Source: an uncultured Clostridia bacterium (GTDB lineage Bacteria; Bacillota; Clostridia; Oscillospirales; Ruminococcaceae). Taken from it: a stretch of DNA of 64,000 bases. Position 1 is the stretch's first letter. Every line of letters begins with the position of its first letter. Location: positions 23,697-87,696 of the forward strand of contig CANQXS010000011.1 of the NCBI GenBank assembly GCA_947627875.1, in the 5' to 3' direction. Below the pieces are notes generated by a model. It had not been told where the DNA came from. It did no database searches and saw only the letters and a program-made list of their open reading frames with translations. Of this stretch, positions 34,857 to 43,944 are shown in pieces. Made by a program: the position numbers and the translations under genes.

Positions 34857-36545
34857 TTATTCGGGAGTGGACTCGCCGAGAACAACGTCTACGTCAAAGC
34901 TTTCGCCCTTCGACCTTCCGCCCGAATCAGAACGCGGAGCTATCCTGTAGATAGTGAGCGTTACGGTGTCACCGACGGAATACTGGTTCTTGATGTTGTT
35001 CAGCTCGTTCATGTTGGTTATCGTTTCGCCCTGAATGCCGATTATAACGTCTTCGGGGAGAATGCCCGCGGCTTCGGCGCCCGAGCCCGGCGTTACCGAG
35101 TGAACGAGAACTCCCTGGGGCAGCCTGAGATAGAGCGAGAGAAGCTCGCCTATATCCTGACCGGATATTCCTATGCTCGGTCTGCCGATAACATAGCCGT
35201 ACTGAATGAGGTTTTCGATTATCGGAATGGCTTCGTCGATGGGTATCGCAAAGCCGAGGCTTTCGCCGTAGGTAGAATCGACTTTTGCCGAGGTTATCCC
35301 TATAACCCTGCCGTAGGCGTCGATGAGCGGTCCGCCCGAGTTGCCGTGGTTAATGGAGGCGCTCGTCTGCAAAAGGTTCATCGTTATGTCGCTTATGGTG
35401 ACGGAGCGGTCGAGCCCCGAGATAATGCCGGTGGTCATTGTTCCGTAAAGGTCGAAGCCGAGCGGGTTGCCGATAGCTATCGCGAGCTCGCCGATGCGCA
35501 GGTCTGCCGAGGTTCCGAGGTCGACCGCGATAAGCTCCTTATCGCTCGGGTCGATGCGCAGTACAGCGATATCCGACATCGTATCGTATCCGATGACCTC
35601 CGCCTCGTATTCGTTGAGGTCGTGGTCTACTATCATAACGCTTATATAGCCGTCGATAACGTGGGCGTTCGTTACGATATAGCCTTCCTCGCCGTCGATT
35701 ATGAAGCCGGTGCCGGTCTGAGTTCCGCCCTCGACCGAGCAGGAGACCCCGACTACCGATTCTATTACTTTATCGTAAATGTCGGGCAGGCTCATAGCGT
35801 CTTCGGGCGCGGCGAGCTGCTCTAAAGAGGGGTAGTCGCGTATAGGCGTGTGGGTGACGGCGGTGTTCTGAGCCGGAGCGTCGCTTTCGGCGGGCTCGTC
35901 GTCTTCGTCGCCGCCTTCTATCTCGGTGTCGTTGCGGTGGTCGTCGATATGGTCATCGTCCTCGCCGACGGGGCTGCCGTCGCGGTCGGCAAAGAGATTG
36001 TCGGAAAAATCGTCGATGTTAAAATTGCGCCCCGCCGTTAAAACGGAATACAGTCCGACCGAGAACACGAACACGGTGAGAACGGCGGCTATGCATATCA
36101 GCGCTATCCTGCCGGCTTTGCTCTTTTTTGACGCCGGAGCGGGGCTGTAGATATATTCGTTGGTGTGGGGCTGGTAATAGCCCATCGAAGGCTGCTGAGC
36201 GCGGTACTGCTGCTGTTGGTTCTGCTGCTGATAGGGGTTCTGAACGTAAGACTGATACTGTGGATAGGTCTGCCTCGGCTGAGGATTTGCCGGCGGCTCG
36301 GGCTGCTTTCGGGAGCCGTCGCCCTCGTAGATTACTTCTCCCGCCGATTCCGAGGGAGCTTCCGCTATGGGTTCAGCGGGTTCAGCGGCTTCGACAGGGG
36401 GCTCGGCTGCGGGTTCTGCGGCTTCCGCGACCGGCTCCGAAGCTTCTGCTGCGGGCTCTGCGGGCTGCGCCTCGGGTTCCGCCGATTCCGGCTCTTTGGG
36501 CTCGGTTTCGTTCAAATCTTTATCGTTAAGATCGTATTCGCTCAT
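34857..36545 (-). CDS. HtrA-like membrane-anchored serine protease
   Basis: 562 residues. An acidic Glu/Pro/Ala-rich cytoplasmic tail (about 1-85), a Gln/Tyr-rich stretch, one membrane helix (about 145-170), an acidic linker, then a trypsin-like domain. The triad is His in VTNAHV, Asp in SDIAVL and Ser in HGNSGGPL. A C-terminal PDZ domain follows (GVLVHSVTPGSGAEAAGI). Surface protein quality control is the known role of the family. Start ATG 36545 after GGAGGTAAA; upstream codons are in the leader. Confidence 0.93.
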   Translation of the reverse strand: MSEYDLNDKDLNETEPKEPESAEPEAQPAEPAAEASEPVAEAAEPAAEPPVEAAEPAEPIAEAPSESAGEVIYEGDGSRKQPEPPANPQPRQTYPQYQSYVQNPYQQQNQQQQYRAQQPSMGYYQPHTNEYIYSPAPASKKSKAGRIALICIAAVLTVFVFSVGLYSVLTAGRNFNIDDFSDNLFADRDGSPVGEDDDHIDDHRNDTEIEGGDEDDEPAESDAPAQNTAVTHTPIRDYPSLEQLAAPEDAMSLPDIYDKVIESVVGVSCSVEGGTQTGTGFIIDGEEGYIVTNAHVIDGYISVMIVDHDLNEYEAEVIGYDTMSDIAVLRIDPSDKELIAVDLGTSADLRIGELAIAIGNPLGFDLYGTMTTGIISGLDRSVTISDITMNLLQTSASINHGNSGGPLIDAYGRVIGITSAKVDSTYGESLGFAIPIDEAIPIIENLIQYGYVIGRPSIGISGQDIGELLSLYLRLPQGVLVHSVTPGSGAEAAGILPEDVIIGIQGETITNMNELNNIKNQYSVGDTVTLTIYRIAPRSDSGGRSKGESFDVDVVLGESTPE

Positions 36546-36780
36546 TGCGTTTACCTCCAAGAAGTAAAAGAAAATGCGTAAAATGCTGCTGCGGCGCACA
36601 GGAGCCGCTCGGAGTTTGTAATAATTATTATATCGGCGTATGTGAAAACTGTATGAAAGAAAGCGGAATTTTTGACGATTTGCACATTAAGATGTAATGT
36701 AAGGTTTATTCGCGGAATTTCACAAAGCCGCTTTTTCTGCGGTTCGGGCGCAATTATATGTCTTTATCGGCAAAAATTCA

Positions 36781-36809
36781 TTGACATAATCGAAAAGCTG
36801 AGTTATACT
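36781..36809 (+). promoter_or_regulatory. Promoter of the MBOAT-like gene
   Basis: TTGACA (36781-36786), 17 bp, TATACT (36804-36809). The rest of 36546-36780 is the divergent leader of htrA; a minus-strand TATAAT near 36635 may be its -10. Confidence 0.8.
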
Positions 36810-36841
36810 ATTCAGAGATTGAACGGAAGGAGGAGCCGCGC

Positions 36842-38158
36842 TTGATATTCACCGACCTTATTTTTGTGTTCGCGTTTCTGCCGATATATCTTGTGGCGAG
36901 CTTCTGCTGCCGCGAGCCTTGGTCTAAAAACGCAGTTGCGGTTTTAGCCTCGCTTATATTCATTTCCTGGGGCAGAGCTCTGCCGCCGGTTTATTACCTT
37001 TTGATTATGTTGCCCGTCGCGGTGATTTATATTCTCGGATTCCTTCCGCTCCGCAAAAACGGGTTTGTCTTTGAGATAATAGGCGACGCCGCCGCCGTTC
37101 TTACCGCAGGATTTCTTGCCGCCGCCTCGGGAACGGGGCTTTCGTTGCGTTCGGCGCTCATATCCGTGGGCTTTATGCTCTTTGCCCTCAGATGCATACT
37201 TTATAATAAAGACGTCTCCTCGGGAGCGGAGCCCGAAAAGGACTTCTTTGCGCTTGCGGCATACTTCATCTCGTTTGAAAATATGCTGATAGCTCCGCTT
37301 TCCGACTACGCCTCCTCAAAAAAAGCCCTTCTTGAGCGCAAACCGACTCTTTCCAAGATGTCGGCGGGTCTCTCGGAATTCGCCAAGGGATTTGCCCTTG
37401 CCGCCGCGGTCGGGCTTTCGTTCGACAGGGTGCGCCTCGCAGCCGTTGAATACGAAGCCTTCCCCTGGGTGAACGCCCTTCTCCTCACGCTCGTAACGGT
37501 AGGGGAGATATATGCGGTCTCGGCGGGGATACTCGGGATGTCCTGCGGGATAGGGCTTATGAGCGGGCTTGCGCCGAGGCTCTATACACCCGCGTTCGTC
37601 CCTCGTTTCAGGATATCCGACCACGTTTCGGAGCTTTGGGAGGGCTTTTCGGGCTTTGTTAAAAGATGCTTCTTCGAGCGCTCAGCCGCAGGCTTGGCGG
37701 TGTCGCTCGCGGTGATATCCTCGGTCGCGGTCGGGGCTTTTATCGCGTTCGGAGCCTTTGCCGCGGCGTTCGTCGGGATACTCCTGCTCGCGTCGGTGCT
37801 CGAATTTATGTCTGAGCGCAGAAGCCGCGCCGCCGATTCGGTTTTCACTGCCGTTCTTATGCTGCTCGCGTTCGCCGTTCCGATATTCGGGGCCGCAGGG
37901 GGAGTAGGGGAGTTCTTCTCGGCGTTTTCTGCCGATTACGGCTACGATATTACCTTCGCGCTCTATGACGAAATTATGCGAAGCCTTCCATGGCTCATCA
38001 TTGGAGTGTTGGCGGTGTCGCCGCTCCGCAGAGCTCTCGGAGCCGACGTAAGGCGCAGAATGAGAGAAAGCGAAAAATTCTACGGCGCGGCAAGGATCGC
38101 CGAAACGGTGATCTGCGCGCTTCTGATAGTTTTGGCGACCGCCGCGGCTTCGGTCTGA
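36842..38158 (+). CDS. MBOAT-like polytopic membrane protein, apparently degenerate
   Basis: 438 residues, about ten membrane segments. The N-terminus (MIFTDLIFVFAFLPIYLVAS, KNAVAVLASLIFISWG) is very like AlgI-type MBOAT O-acyltransferases. Where AlgI has SDFWRRWHISLS with part of the active site, this protein reads RISDHVSELWEGFSGFV, and the conserved catalytic histidine is not evident. TTG start after GGAAGGAGG. Coupled to the next gene, which recalls the DHHW/AlgJ partners of MBOAT proteins. Confidence 0.65.
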   Translation: MIFTDLIFVFAFLPIYLVASFCCREPWSKNAVAVLASLIFISWGRALPPVYYLLIMLPVAVIYILGFLPLRKNGFVFEIIGDAAAVLTAGFLAAASGTGLSLRSALISVGFMLFALRCILYNKDVSSGAEPEKDFFALAAYFISFENMLIAPLSDYASSKKALLERKPTLSKMSAGLSEFAKGFALAAAVGLSFDRVRLAAVEYEAFPWVNALLLTLVTVGEIYAVSAGILGMSCGIGLMSGLAPRLYTPAFVPRFRISDHVSELWEGFSGFVKRCFFERSAAGLAVSLAVISSVAVGAFIAFGAFAAAFVGILLLASVLEFMSERRSRAADSVFTAVLMLLAFAVPIFGAAGGVGEFFSAFSADYGYDITFALYDEIMRSLPWLIIGVLAVSPLRRALGADVRRRMRESEKFYGAARIAETVICALLIVLATAAASV

Positions 38159-38192
38159 CGGCGCAGTATCATTAAAAAAGGGGGGAGACCTT

Positions 38193-39332
38193 ATGGCAAA
38201 AAAGCGCAGAAAAAAGAATCCCGCAGCAGCGGCTGAGGCTAAGCCTTTGCCGTCTGTTCCGAAGTTTGAAATAGGCGTAAAGGGCGACGAATTCGACCTC
38301 AAATATACCCGCGCCGCCGCCGCGAAGACCTCCGACGCCGACAGCCTTCTCAGAGGTCTCTCGAAGGAGACGAGGATATCGGGCTATAACCTTCTCAACT
38401 TCGCCGTCCTGCTGCTCGTTATGATAGCGCTCGCGCTGAGCTTTGCCTTCCTTTCGCGCGGGGATAATCCCCCGAAGCTGAGCACAGCCTCTCTCTTTAA
38501 CGGCGACTACACCGCCGAGCTCAGCGAGTATTATAAGGATACCCTTCCCCTCGGCAGGGCGTTCCGCACTTTGGGCGCATACCTCGGTTTGGGCGAAATG
38601 CCCGAGCCCGAGCCTCCCGAGCCCGACGATTCATTCATTCCCGAGCCGCCTCCCGTGACTACCGCAGCGACGACCGTGACCGAGCCGCCCGTGACGACTG
38701 CCCCGCCCGAGACTACCCCGCCGCCGACCACTCCCGCGCCCGAGACAACGACCGTTATGACCGAGCCGCCCGAAACTCATATTATGTATGCCTCGCGGAC
38801 CGCCGAAATAAGGCTCCTGCCCGACGAAAATTCGATGATAATGGGCTACTTCTCCCGCAACGACGAGGTAGAGGTCATAGAGACCGGCGACGACGGCTGG
38901 GCAAGCATCTGGTATAACGGGCTCGTGGCTTATGTTTCGTCCGACGATCTCGCCGAGAGAAAGACGAGAAGCCGCTCGACTACCGTTACCGACCCTCCCG
39001 AGACCGAGCCTCCCGTTACCACCGCCGAGACCACAGCCCCTCCCGAGACCGAGGCGACAACCGAGCCGACCGCCGAGGCAACCTCCGCCGCAACTACGGA
39101 AGCGACGACCTCGGAGACTACATATTATTATTCCGAAACCTGGGCGCCGCCGACTCAGTCGCCCGCGCCTCAGACCGAGCCGCCTACCCCTCCGCCCGAG
39201 ACGGCTCCTCCCGAGACCGAACCTCCGGCGACTACGCCCGAGGAGACCGAGCCCCCTCAGTCCGAGCCGGAACAGTCCTCCGAAACGGAACCGGAGCAGT
39301 CCTCCGAGACTTCGGATTCTGAGCTTCAATAA
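38193..39332 (+). CDS. Membrane-anchored Thr/Pro/Glu-rich protein with SH3-like domain
   Basis: 379 residues. A basic cytoplasmic N-terminus (KKRRKKN), a membrane helix at about 70-90, then SLFNGDYTAELSEYYKDTLP, which resembles the start of DHHW/AlgJ-like proteins. After it comes a Pro/Thr/Glu linker, an SH3b-like domain at about 197-250 (IRLLPDENSMIMGYFSRNDE, WASIWYNGLVAYV) and a long low-complexity tail. The acyltransferase catalytic part of DHHW proteins is missing. Likely an envelope protein binding the cell wall; function unknown. Confidence 0.65.
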   Translation: MAKKRRKKNPAAAAEAKPLPSVPKFEIGVKGDEFDLKYTRAAAAKTSDADSLLRGLSKETRISGYNLLNFAVLLLVMIALALSFAFLSRGDNPPKLSTASLFNGDYTAELSEYYKDTLPLGRAFRTLGAYLGLGEMPEPEPPEPDDSFIPEPPPVTTAATTVTEPPVTTAPPETTPPPTTPAPETTTVMTEPPETHIMYASRTAEIRLLPDENSMIMGYFSRNDEVEVIETGDDGWASIWYNGLVAYVSSDDLAERKTRSRSTTVTDPPETEPPVTTAETTAPPETEATTEPTAEATSAATTEATTSETTYYYSETWAPPTQSPAPQTEPPTPPPETAPPETEPPATTPEETEPPQSEPEQSSETEPEQSSETSDSELQ

Positions 39333-39344
39333 GTGAACATCAGT

Positions 39345-39375
39345 CGCACGGTTTGAATAAGCCGTGCGATTTTTG
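39345..39375 (+). terminator. Terminator of the MBOAT-like operon
   Basis: TCGCACGG pairs with CCGTGCGA, followed by TTTTT. Confidence 0.88.
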
Positions 39376-39453
39376 TTACCTATTATGACGGATTGTGAAA
39401 CTCGGTTGATGAAATGTACAAAAAAGCCAATGCAGATTTGTGGCAACTGATAG

Positions 39454-39482
39454 TTGAAAGCTTTTTTACGGTGTGTTATAAT
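39454..39482 (+). promoter_or_regulatory. Promoter of the solute-binding protein gene
   Basis: TTGAAA (39454-39459), 17 bp, TATAAT (39477-39482). A leader of about 85 nt follows with no clear riboswitch. Confidence 0.75.
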
Positions 39483-39573
39483 ATTATTGTGAGTTTTCGG
39501 TAATTTTAGTGCATAATGCGGTAGGCGTTGCCGAAAAAATGCCGTTGCCGAAACTGTTGAAAGGAGAATTTTT

Positions 39574-41019
39574 ATGTTAAAAAGGACATTGGCAGTGCTG
39601 CTGGCAGCAATTCTTGTCGTCGCGCTCGTCGGCTGCGGGTCTCAAAAACGTCAGCCCGTACAGCTCACCCTGAGCACCGAAGACGCCGAGGATATACTTG
39701 CCGCGGCAGGCGTAGTTCTGCCCGACTACGAAGAGGCGGTCGGCGCGGATACGACCATAACGTATCTCTATTACTACGACGATTTTCACAACTACTCCCA
39801 GGACGAGCTGATACAGACCGGCTACTGGACCTTCCAGAACAAGTATAACGGAAACGTTGTCTGGAGCGAGACCACCTGGGCTGACCTCTCAAACGACCTC
39901 GCGCAAGCCGTTTTAGGCGGAACTCCTCCGGACTTCACGAGAGCCTGGGAGAGCAACTTCCCGACCTTCTTCACTCAGCAGATGCTCGCTCCCGTCGGCG
40001 ACTACATCGATTATAACGACCCGCTCTGGGCTGAGGTTAAGTATTTCTCCGATACCTTCTTCTCAATCGGCGGCGAGCCCTATATGTTCATAACCGATAT
40101 CCAGAACAACAGCTGCGTTCTCTATAACCGCAGAGTGTTCAGCGAATACGGCTTCGACGACCCCGCCGAGCTCTTCTATAACGACGAGTGGACCTGGGAT
40201 AAGATGTTCGATATGGCGATGGACTTCAGCGATCCCGACGAAAACCGCTATGCCTTCAACAGCTGGCATACCGACGCTTCCTTCTTAAGCTCGACCGGTA
40301 CATACGTCGTCCTTCTTGACCAGGAGACCGGCAAGTTCTATTCCAACTACGACGACCCGAGGCTCGAGCGCGGCGCGCTTATGCTTATGGACTTCAATAA
40401 GAACGACCTCCACTATCCCATCTGGAATACCTGGTCGCTCAACCGCGGCGAATCTGCCGGCGGTATGAAGGAAGGCGAGACCCTCTTCGGAATGGATTCC
40501 CGCTTTATCTTAGACGAAATGGTTTCGAGAGAAGCCTTTGAAAACATCTACGGCGACGCGGGCGACGTTATGGTCGTTCCCGTCCCGCGCGACCCGAACG
40601 GCGACGGCGAGTATTATATCGACTCCGTTCCGAGCGGCTACTGCCTTTGCAAGAACGCTCCTCACCCCGAGGCTGTCGCGCTTCTTGCCGCCTGCGAGAG
40701 ATTCAAGATAATCGACCCGACGGTTGTAAGGATCGACGAGCGCCAGAAGAGAGAAAAGCTCGGCTGGACTCAGGAAATGCTCGATATGTGGAACGAGATG
40801 TATAAGATTGCAAAGTCCAAGACCACTATAGTCCAGTATACCAACCTCGGCGACGCCCAAACTTATTTAGGTAATATGATAGGCTTCAACAACTGGGATA
40901 ACCCCAGCTCTTGGGCAGAGCTCAAGGAGGCAAATAAAGACGCTTTGGACAACGCGGTGAACGAGCTCAACGAGATGCTCGCAAGCTACGATCCCGATGC
41001 CGAAGTTGCCGCAAACTGA
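39574..41019 (+). CDS. Extracellular solute-binding lipoprotein (family 1)
   Basis: 481 residues. Lipoprotein signal peptide with lipobox ALVGC (Cys near residue 22), then a large binding-protein fold of the sugar type, rich in aromatic residues (WTFQNKYNGNVVWSETTW in part). ABC importers of oligosaccharides use such proteins, but no permease or ATPase gene lies nearby; it has its own promoter and terminator. Substrate unknown. Confidence 0.85.
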   Translation: MLKRTLAVLLAAILVVALVGCGSQKRQPVQLTLSTEDAEDILAAAGVVLPDYEEAVGADTTITYLYYYDDFHNYSQDELIQTGYWTFQNKYNGNVVWSETTWADLSNDLAQAVLGGTPPDFTRAWESNFPTFFTQQMLAPVGDYIDYNDPLWAEVKYFSDTFFSIGGEPYMFITDIQNNSCVLYNRRVFSEYGFDDPAELFYNDEWTWDKMFDMAMDFSDPDENRYAFNSWHTDASFLSSTGTYVVLLDQETGKFYSNYDDPRLERGALMLMDFNKNDLHYPIWNTWSLNRGESAGGMKEGETLFGMDSRFILDEMVSREAFENIYGDAGDVMVVPVPRDPNGDGEYYIDSVPSGYCLCKNAPHPEAVALLAACERFKIIDPTVVRIDERQKREKLGWTQEMLDMWNEMYKIAKSKTTIVQYTNLGDAQTYLGNMIGFNNWDNPSSWAELKEANKDALDNAVNELNEMLASYDPDAEVAAN

Positions 41020-41037
41020 CATAACGCTTGATACCGG

Positions 41038-41068
41038 AGCCCGTGTATTAACACGGGCTTCTTTTTTT
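41038..41068 (+). terminator. Terminator of the solute-binding protein gene
   Basis: AGCCCGTGT pairs with ACACGGGCT, followed by TCTTTTTTT. Confidence 0.92.
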
Positions 41069-41115
41069 GCGCCGATGCTCATATATTTATAAAAATATAT
41101 AAAGGAGCGACGGAT

Positions 41116-41391
41116 ATGAGCGAACAGATGACGGCGCACCACAGCGTTATCCTCCAGGACCGCGCAACGCTCGAGCTTTCGGGCGTTACCGACGTCGACA
41201 GCTTCGACGAAAACGAGATCTCGCTTTACACCACCCTCGGCGAAATGGTGATAAGGGGGAAGAGCCTGCATGTAAACACGATGAACGTCGATACGGGGGA
41301 TATGCAGATCGACGGGGATATCCGCTCGATAGTCTACGGCGACAAGGACAGGAAGAAAAAGCTCGGTCTCTGGGGAAAGGTGACGAGATGA
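41116..41391 (+). CDS. yabP: Sporulation protein YabP
   Basis: 91 residues matching YabP: HHSVILQDRATLELSGVTDV, EMVIRGKSLHV and the DIRSIVY strand. Needed in the mother cell for spore formation with YabQ. Overlaps yabQ by 4 bp. The upstream partner hupA-yabO found in Bacillus is absent; a solute-binding protein gene stands there instead. Confidence 0.92.
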   Translation: MSEQMTAHHSVILQDRATLELSGVTDVDSFDENEISLYTTLGEMVIRGKSLHVNTMNVDTGDMQIDGDIRSIVYGDKDRKKKLGLWGKVTR

Positions 41392-41852
41392 CCCGCGAAG
41401 AGGTATATGCCCTGCATTTTCTGGGCGTGCCGCTCGAAATAAAGCTCTTTCTCGGCGGACTGCTCCTCGGGGCAGTCCTCGGCGGGGTATACGATATTTT
41501 CAGGGCGCTGAGAATGACCTTCCGCCACGGCGGCGCGGCGGTGTTTATTGAAGACGCAGCGTTCACGGCGCTGTTTGCGGCGGCGTTTTACGGCTACTGC
41601 ACCGAGCTTTGCAGGGGTCAGCTAAGGTTCTTTGTTTTCGCGGCGATGCTTCTGGGCTTCGGAGCGTATCTTGCAACTTTGGGCAGACTTGTGTCGAAGT
41701 TTGTCTCAACGGTGGTAAAGTCTGTAAGAAAATCAATTATTTGTCTGGGCAAAATCGCCAAGAAAGCGATAAAACTTTTGTGCGGGGTGACGTATTTTCA
41801 AAAACGGGAGGAGAAATTTCAAGAAAATCCTTGCGTAAATAAGGACTTCTGA
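41388..41852 (+). CDS. yabQ: Spore cortex biosynthesis protein YabQ
   Basis: 154 residues with a four-helix membrane N-terminus (FLGGLLLGAVLGGVYDIFRALR in part is the family signature) and a basic C-terminal tail. It is required for cortex assembly. GTGACGAGATGACC shows coupling to yabP. Confidence 0.9.
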   Translation: MTREEVYALHFLGVPLEIKLFLGGLLLGAVLGGVYDIFRALRMTFRHGGAAVFIEDAAFTALFAAAFYGYCTELCRGQLRFFVFAAMLLGFGAYLATLGRLVSKFVSTVVKSVRKSIICLGKIAKKAIKLLCGVTYFQKREEKFQENPCVNKDF

Positions 41853-41904
41853 TGTATAATAACATCGTGTTATACTATGCGGAAAATTCAGGCAGGGAGG
41901 CGCG

Positions 41905-42207
41905 ATGATGGCTAAACCCAATAAACGCAGGTCGCATTTCGGCGATCTCGTTAAGCTTGCGTTCTTTATCCTGCTGCTCGTATTTTCTGCGGGGCAGATA
42001 ATTCAGACTCAGGCAGAAATAGCCGAACAGAAGAGCCAGGTCGAAAAGCTCAAGAGCCAGATCAGCGAAACCCTTCAGGAAAACGATGAATACCGCAGAA
42101 TTCTCAACACCGACGACGAAACGGAGTATATGTTCATAGTAGCCGTCGAAAAGCTCGGATACGCTTATCCGAGGGAGCGGAGATTTTACGTCAAGCCTAA
42201 GGGATGA
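41905..42207 (+). CDS. FtsL/DivIC-type septum formation protein
   Basis: 100 residues: a short cytoplasmic part, one membrane helix (about 15-32), then a coiled coil (QAEIAEQKSQVEKLKSQISE in part) and the conserved AVEKLGYAYPRERRFY C-terminus. Part of the divisome on the outer face of the membrane. The position after yabQ matches divIC in Bacillus. Confidence 0.9.
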   Translation: MMAKPNKRRSHFGDLVKLAFFILLLVFSAGQIIQTQAEIAEQKSQVEKLKSQISETLQENDEYRRILNTDDETEYMFIVAVEKLGYAYPRERRFYVKPKG

Positions 42208-42254
42208 CGCCTCCGAAAAGCAAGGACATCAAAGAAAGAGGCAAGCAAATACCA

Positions 42255-42776
42255 ATGCAGTTTGAAGTGGGCACAGTTTTAGAGGGAAAAGTCACCGGAA
42301 TCCAGAAATTCGGCGCATTTGTAGACATCGGCGGAAGGTCGGGAATGGTCCATATTTCCGAGATCGCCGGAACCTATGTCAACGACATCAAGGATTACAT
42401 CAGCGAGGGGCAGACCGTTAAGGTAAAGATAATAAACATCGCGCCCGACGGCAAAATAAGCCTTTCCATTAAAAAGGCTCTGCCTCAGCAGGAAGCCCGC
42501 AGGCAGCGCCCGCCGCAGAATCCGCGGCAGCATTCCGAGGCGTTCCCGCCGAAGGACAAGGACGGCGACCAGCCGCGCCCGCAGCATCACAGCCAGAAAA
42601 AGCCTGTGAAAAAGGAACATATTTCTATAGAGGACATTGAATATGCCTATGAGCCGAAGTCCTCTGTGACCGACGCGGGCTTCGAGGATATGCTCTCGAA
42701 GTTCAAGATGTCGAGCGAGGACCGTATCTCGGGGCTCAAAACGCTCGACGTAAAAAAGCGCGGAAGAAGAAAATAA
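42255..42776 (+). CDS. S1-domain RNA-binding protein (YabR-like)
   Basis: 173 residues. An N-terminal S1 domain (EVGTVLEGKVTGIQKFGAFV region to about residue 72) is followed by a basic, Pro/Gln/His-rich linker and a short C-terminal segment. ATG 42255 gives the conserved MQFEVGTVLEGKV start; an earlier ATG (42204) overlaps the divIC-like stop. The order yabP-yabQ-divIC-yabR is as in Bacillus. Confidence 0.88.
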   Translation: MQFEVGTVLEGKVTGIQKFGAFVDIGGRSGMVHISEIAGTYVNDIKDYISEGQTVKVKIINIAPDGKISLSIKKALPQQEARRQRPPQNPRQHSEAFPPKDKDGDQPRPQHHSQKKPVKKEHISIEDIEYAYEPKSSVTDAGFEDMLSKFKMSSEDRISGLKTLDVKKRGRRK

Positions 42777-42780
42777 ACAT

Positions 42781-42809
42781 CAAGCCCTCGGAACGGGGGC
42801 TTGTATTTT
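42781..42809 (+). terminator. Terminator after the S1-domain gene
   Basis: CAAGCCC pairs with GGGCTTG, followed by TATTTTG; also ahead of the next gene's ribosome-binding site. Confidence 0.65.
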
Positions 42810-42824
42810 GAACGGAGGACGAAG

Positions 42825-43508
42825 ATGAAAAGGCTTACTTGCGTGCTGCTTGCGGCGCTTATGCTTTTTGCCGGCTGCGGAGCCGCCGAGCCTGCTCCGG
42901 GCGAGGAGCTTATCCTTGCCGCGCGCAAATGGTACTGCTCTCTCGATTCGGCTCGGGTAGACGTCGTGAACGACGAAACCGGCGAACACGAGCAGGTCTT
43001 TGTCTTCAAATACGACGAAAAGGGGATAATGACCTATTCTTATATAGGTACGGGCGAGGGTATCCACCTTGCGCAGTATAACAACGGCAGGGAGCAGTTT
43101 ACCGACGACAACGGTTCGGTCACCGCGCTCGACGCCTCCGATATCCGCTTTACCGCCTATTCCCGCGATGTTCCCTACCCGATGGCGGACGAAGGGCTGA
43201 TCCTTTTCTATAAATCGGCTGTAATTCCCGAGGAGAGCGAAGTAACTGACGGCGGCGGAGTAACCTCCGTAAGGCATAAATACGACGTTTCAAAGCTCGG
43301 GCAGTATGAGGGCGAGGGCAGGCTTGCGGATTTCGAGGTCTCGTACCGCTTCGCCGAAGACGGCAGCCTGATAGATTTCACCGAGGTGACTACGGTCGAG
43401 CTCGACGGCGGAAATACCGTCCGCCACAGCTATACTATATATATAAGCGGCTGCAACGAAGTCGAGCGCGTCGAAAATCCGGTCGATATCAGCGGAATTT
43501 CGGATTAA
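42825..43508 (+). CDS. Lipoprotein of unknown function
   Basis: 227 residues. Signal peptide with lipobox LFAGC (Cys at about 19), then a beta-rich domain reminiscent of LolA/LppX-type lipoprotein carriers in strand pattern only. No conserved motif recognised. ATG 42825 follows GGAGGA. Confidence 0.7.
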   Translation: MKRLTCVLLAALMLFAGCGAAEPAPGEELILAARKWYCSLDSARVDVVNDETGEHEQVFVFKYDEKGIMTYSYIGTGEGIHLAQYNNGREQFTDDNGSVTALDASDIRFTAYSRDVPYPMADEGLILFYKSAVIPEESEVTDGGGVTSVRHKYDVSKLGQYEGEGRLADFEVSYRFAEDGSLIDFTEVTTVELDGGNTVRHSYTIYISGCNEVERVENPVDISGISD

Positions 43509-43587
43509 AGGCGGGCTATTGTTAATTATTCACAAATCAGGCGCGGAAATTTTTGAAAATTTCTACAGCATAAATTTTGCTTAAATC

Positions 43588-43617
43588 TTGACTATTGCTC
43601 GGTTTTGGTGGTATATT
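43588..43617 (+). promoter_or_regulatory. Promoter of the ribosomal superoperon
   Basis: TTGACT (43588-43593), 18 bp, TATATT (43612-43617), 328 bp before rpsJ. Confidence 0.7.
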
Positions 43618-43624
43618 ATACCTT

Positions 43625-43844
43625 GCGTGACTGCGAAAGATATGCGATGAAGCCGAAGGTTGCTGCGATTGCGCAGGTAATTTCGGCAGAGTATGTCCGA
43701 TTTAAAACCGGGCGACTGTAATAACCTGCACGACCGTGCGGTTCTGCATCTTGCGAACAGGTCTACCTGTGGCAGAGCCGTCGGATAACCCCCGGGTGCG
43801 GTAATTTGGTCCTCCGAAAAACGGTTTGTTTTTCGGTATTTTTT
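43625..43844 (+). ncRNA. Structured S10-operon leader
   Basis: Of the 436-bp gap 43509-43944, this ~220 nt is a structured untranslated leader. Stems include GCCGAA/TTCGGC enclosing CTGCG/CGCAG, and CGGTTCTGC/GCAGAGCCG enclosing ACAGGT/ACCTGT. It ends in an intrinsic terminator. Such an arrangement before rpsJ suggests autogenous control by a ribosomal protein. After the terminator, ACCCGCTT/AAGCGGGT (near 43891-43910) forms one more hairpin before rpsJ. Confidence 0.65.
43814..43844 (+). terminator. Attenuator terminator before rpsJ
   Basis: CCGAAAAAC (43814-43822) pairs with GTTTTTCGG (43828-43836), followed by TATTTTTTA, 100 bp before rpsJ and inside the operon leader. Confidence 0.85.
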
Positions 43845-43944
43845 ATGGGACCGAAAGAAACACACGGAAGCGTGTTTTTATGACAGACAAACCCGCTTGC
43901 GAAGCGGGTAAGCCCCCAAAGCAAACTAACAAGGAGGCATTAAA

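Noticed and set aside
38640..39330. Short repeats resembling a CRISPR or VNTR array
   Set aside because: The repetition comes from codons for Thr, Pro and Glu in an intact frame; spacing is irregular and there are no spacers. No CRISPR array was seen anywhere in the window.
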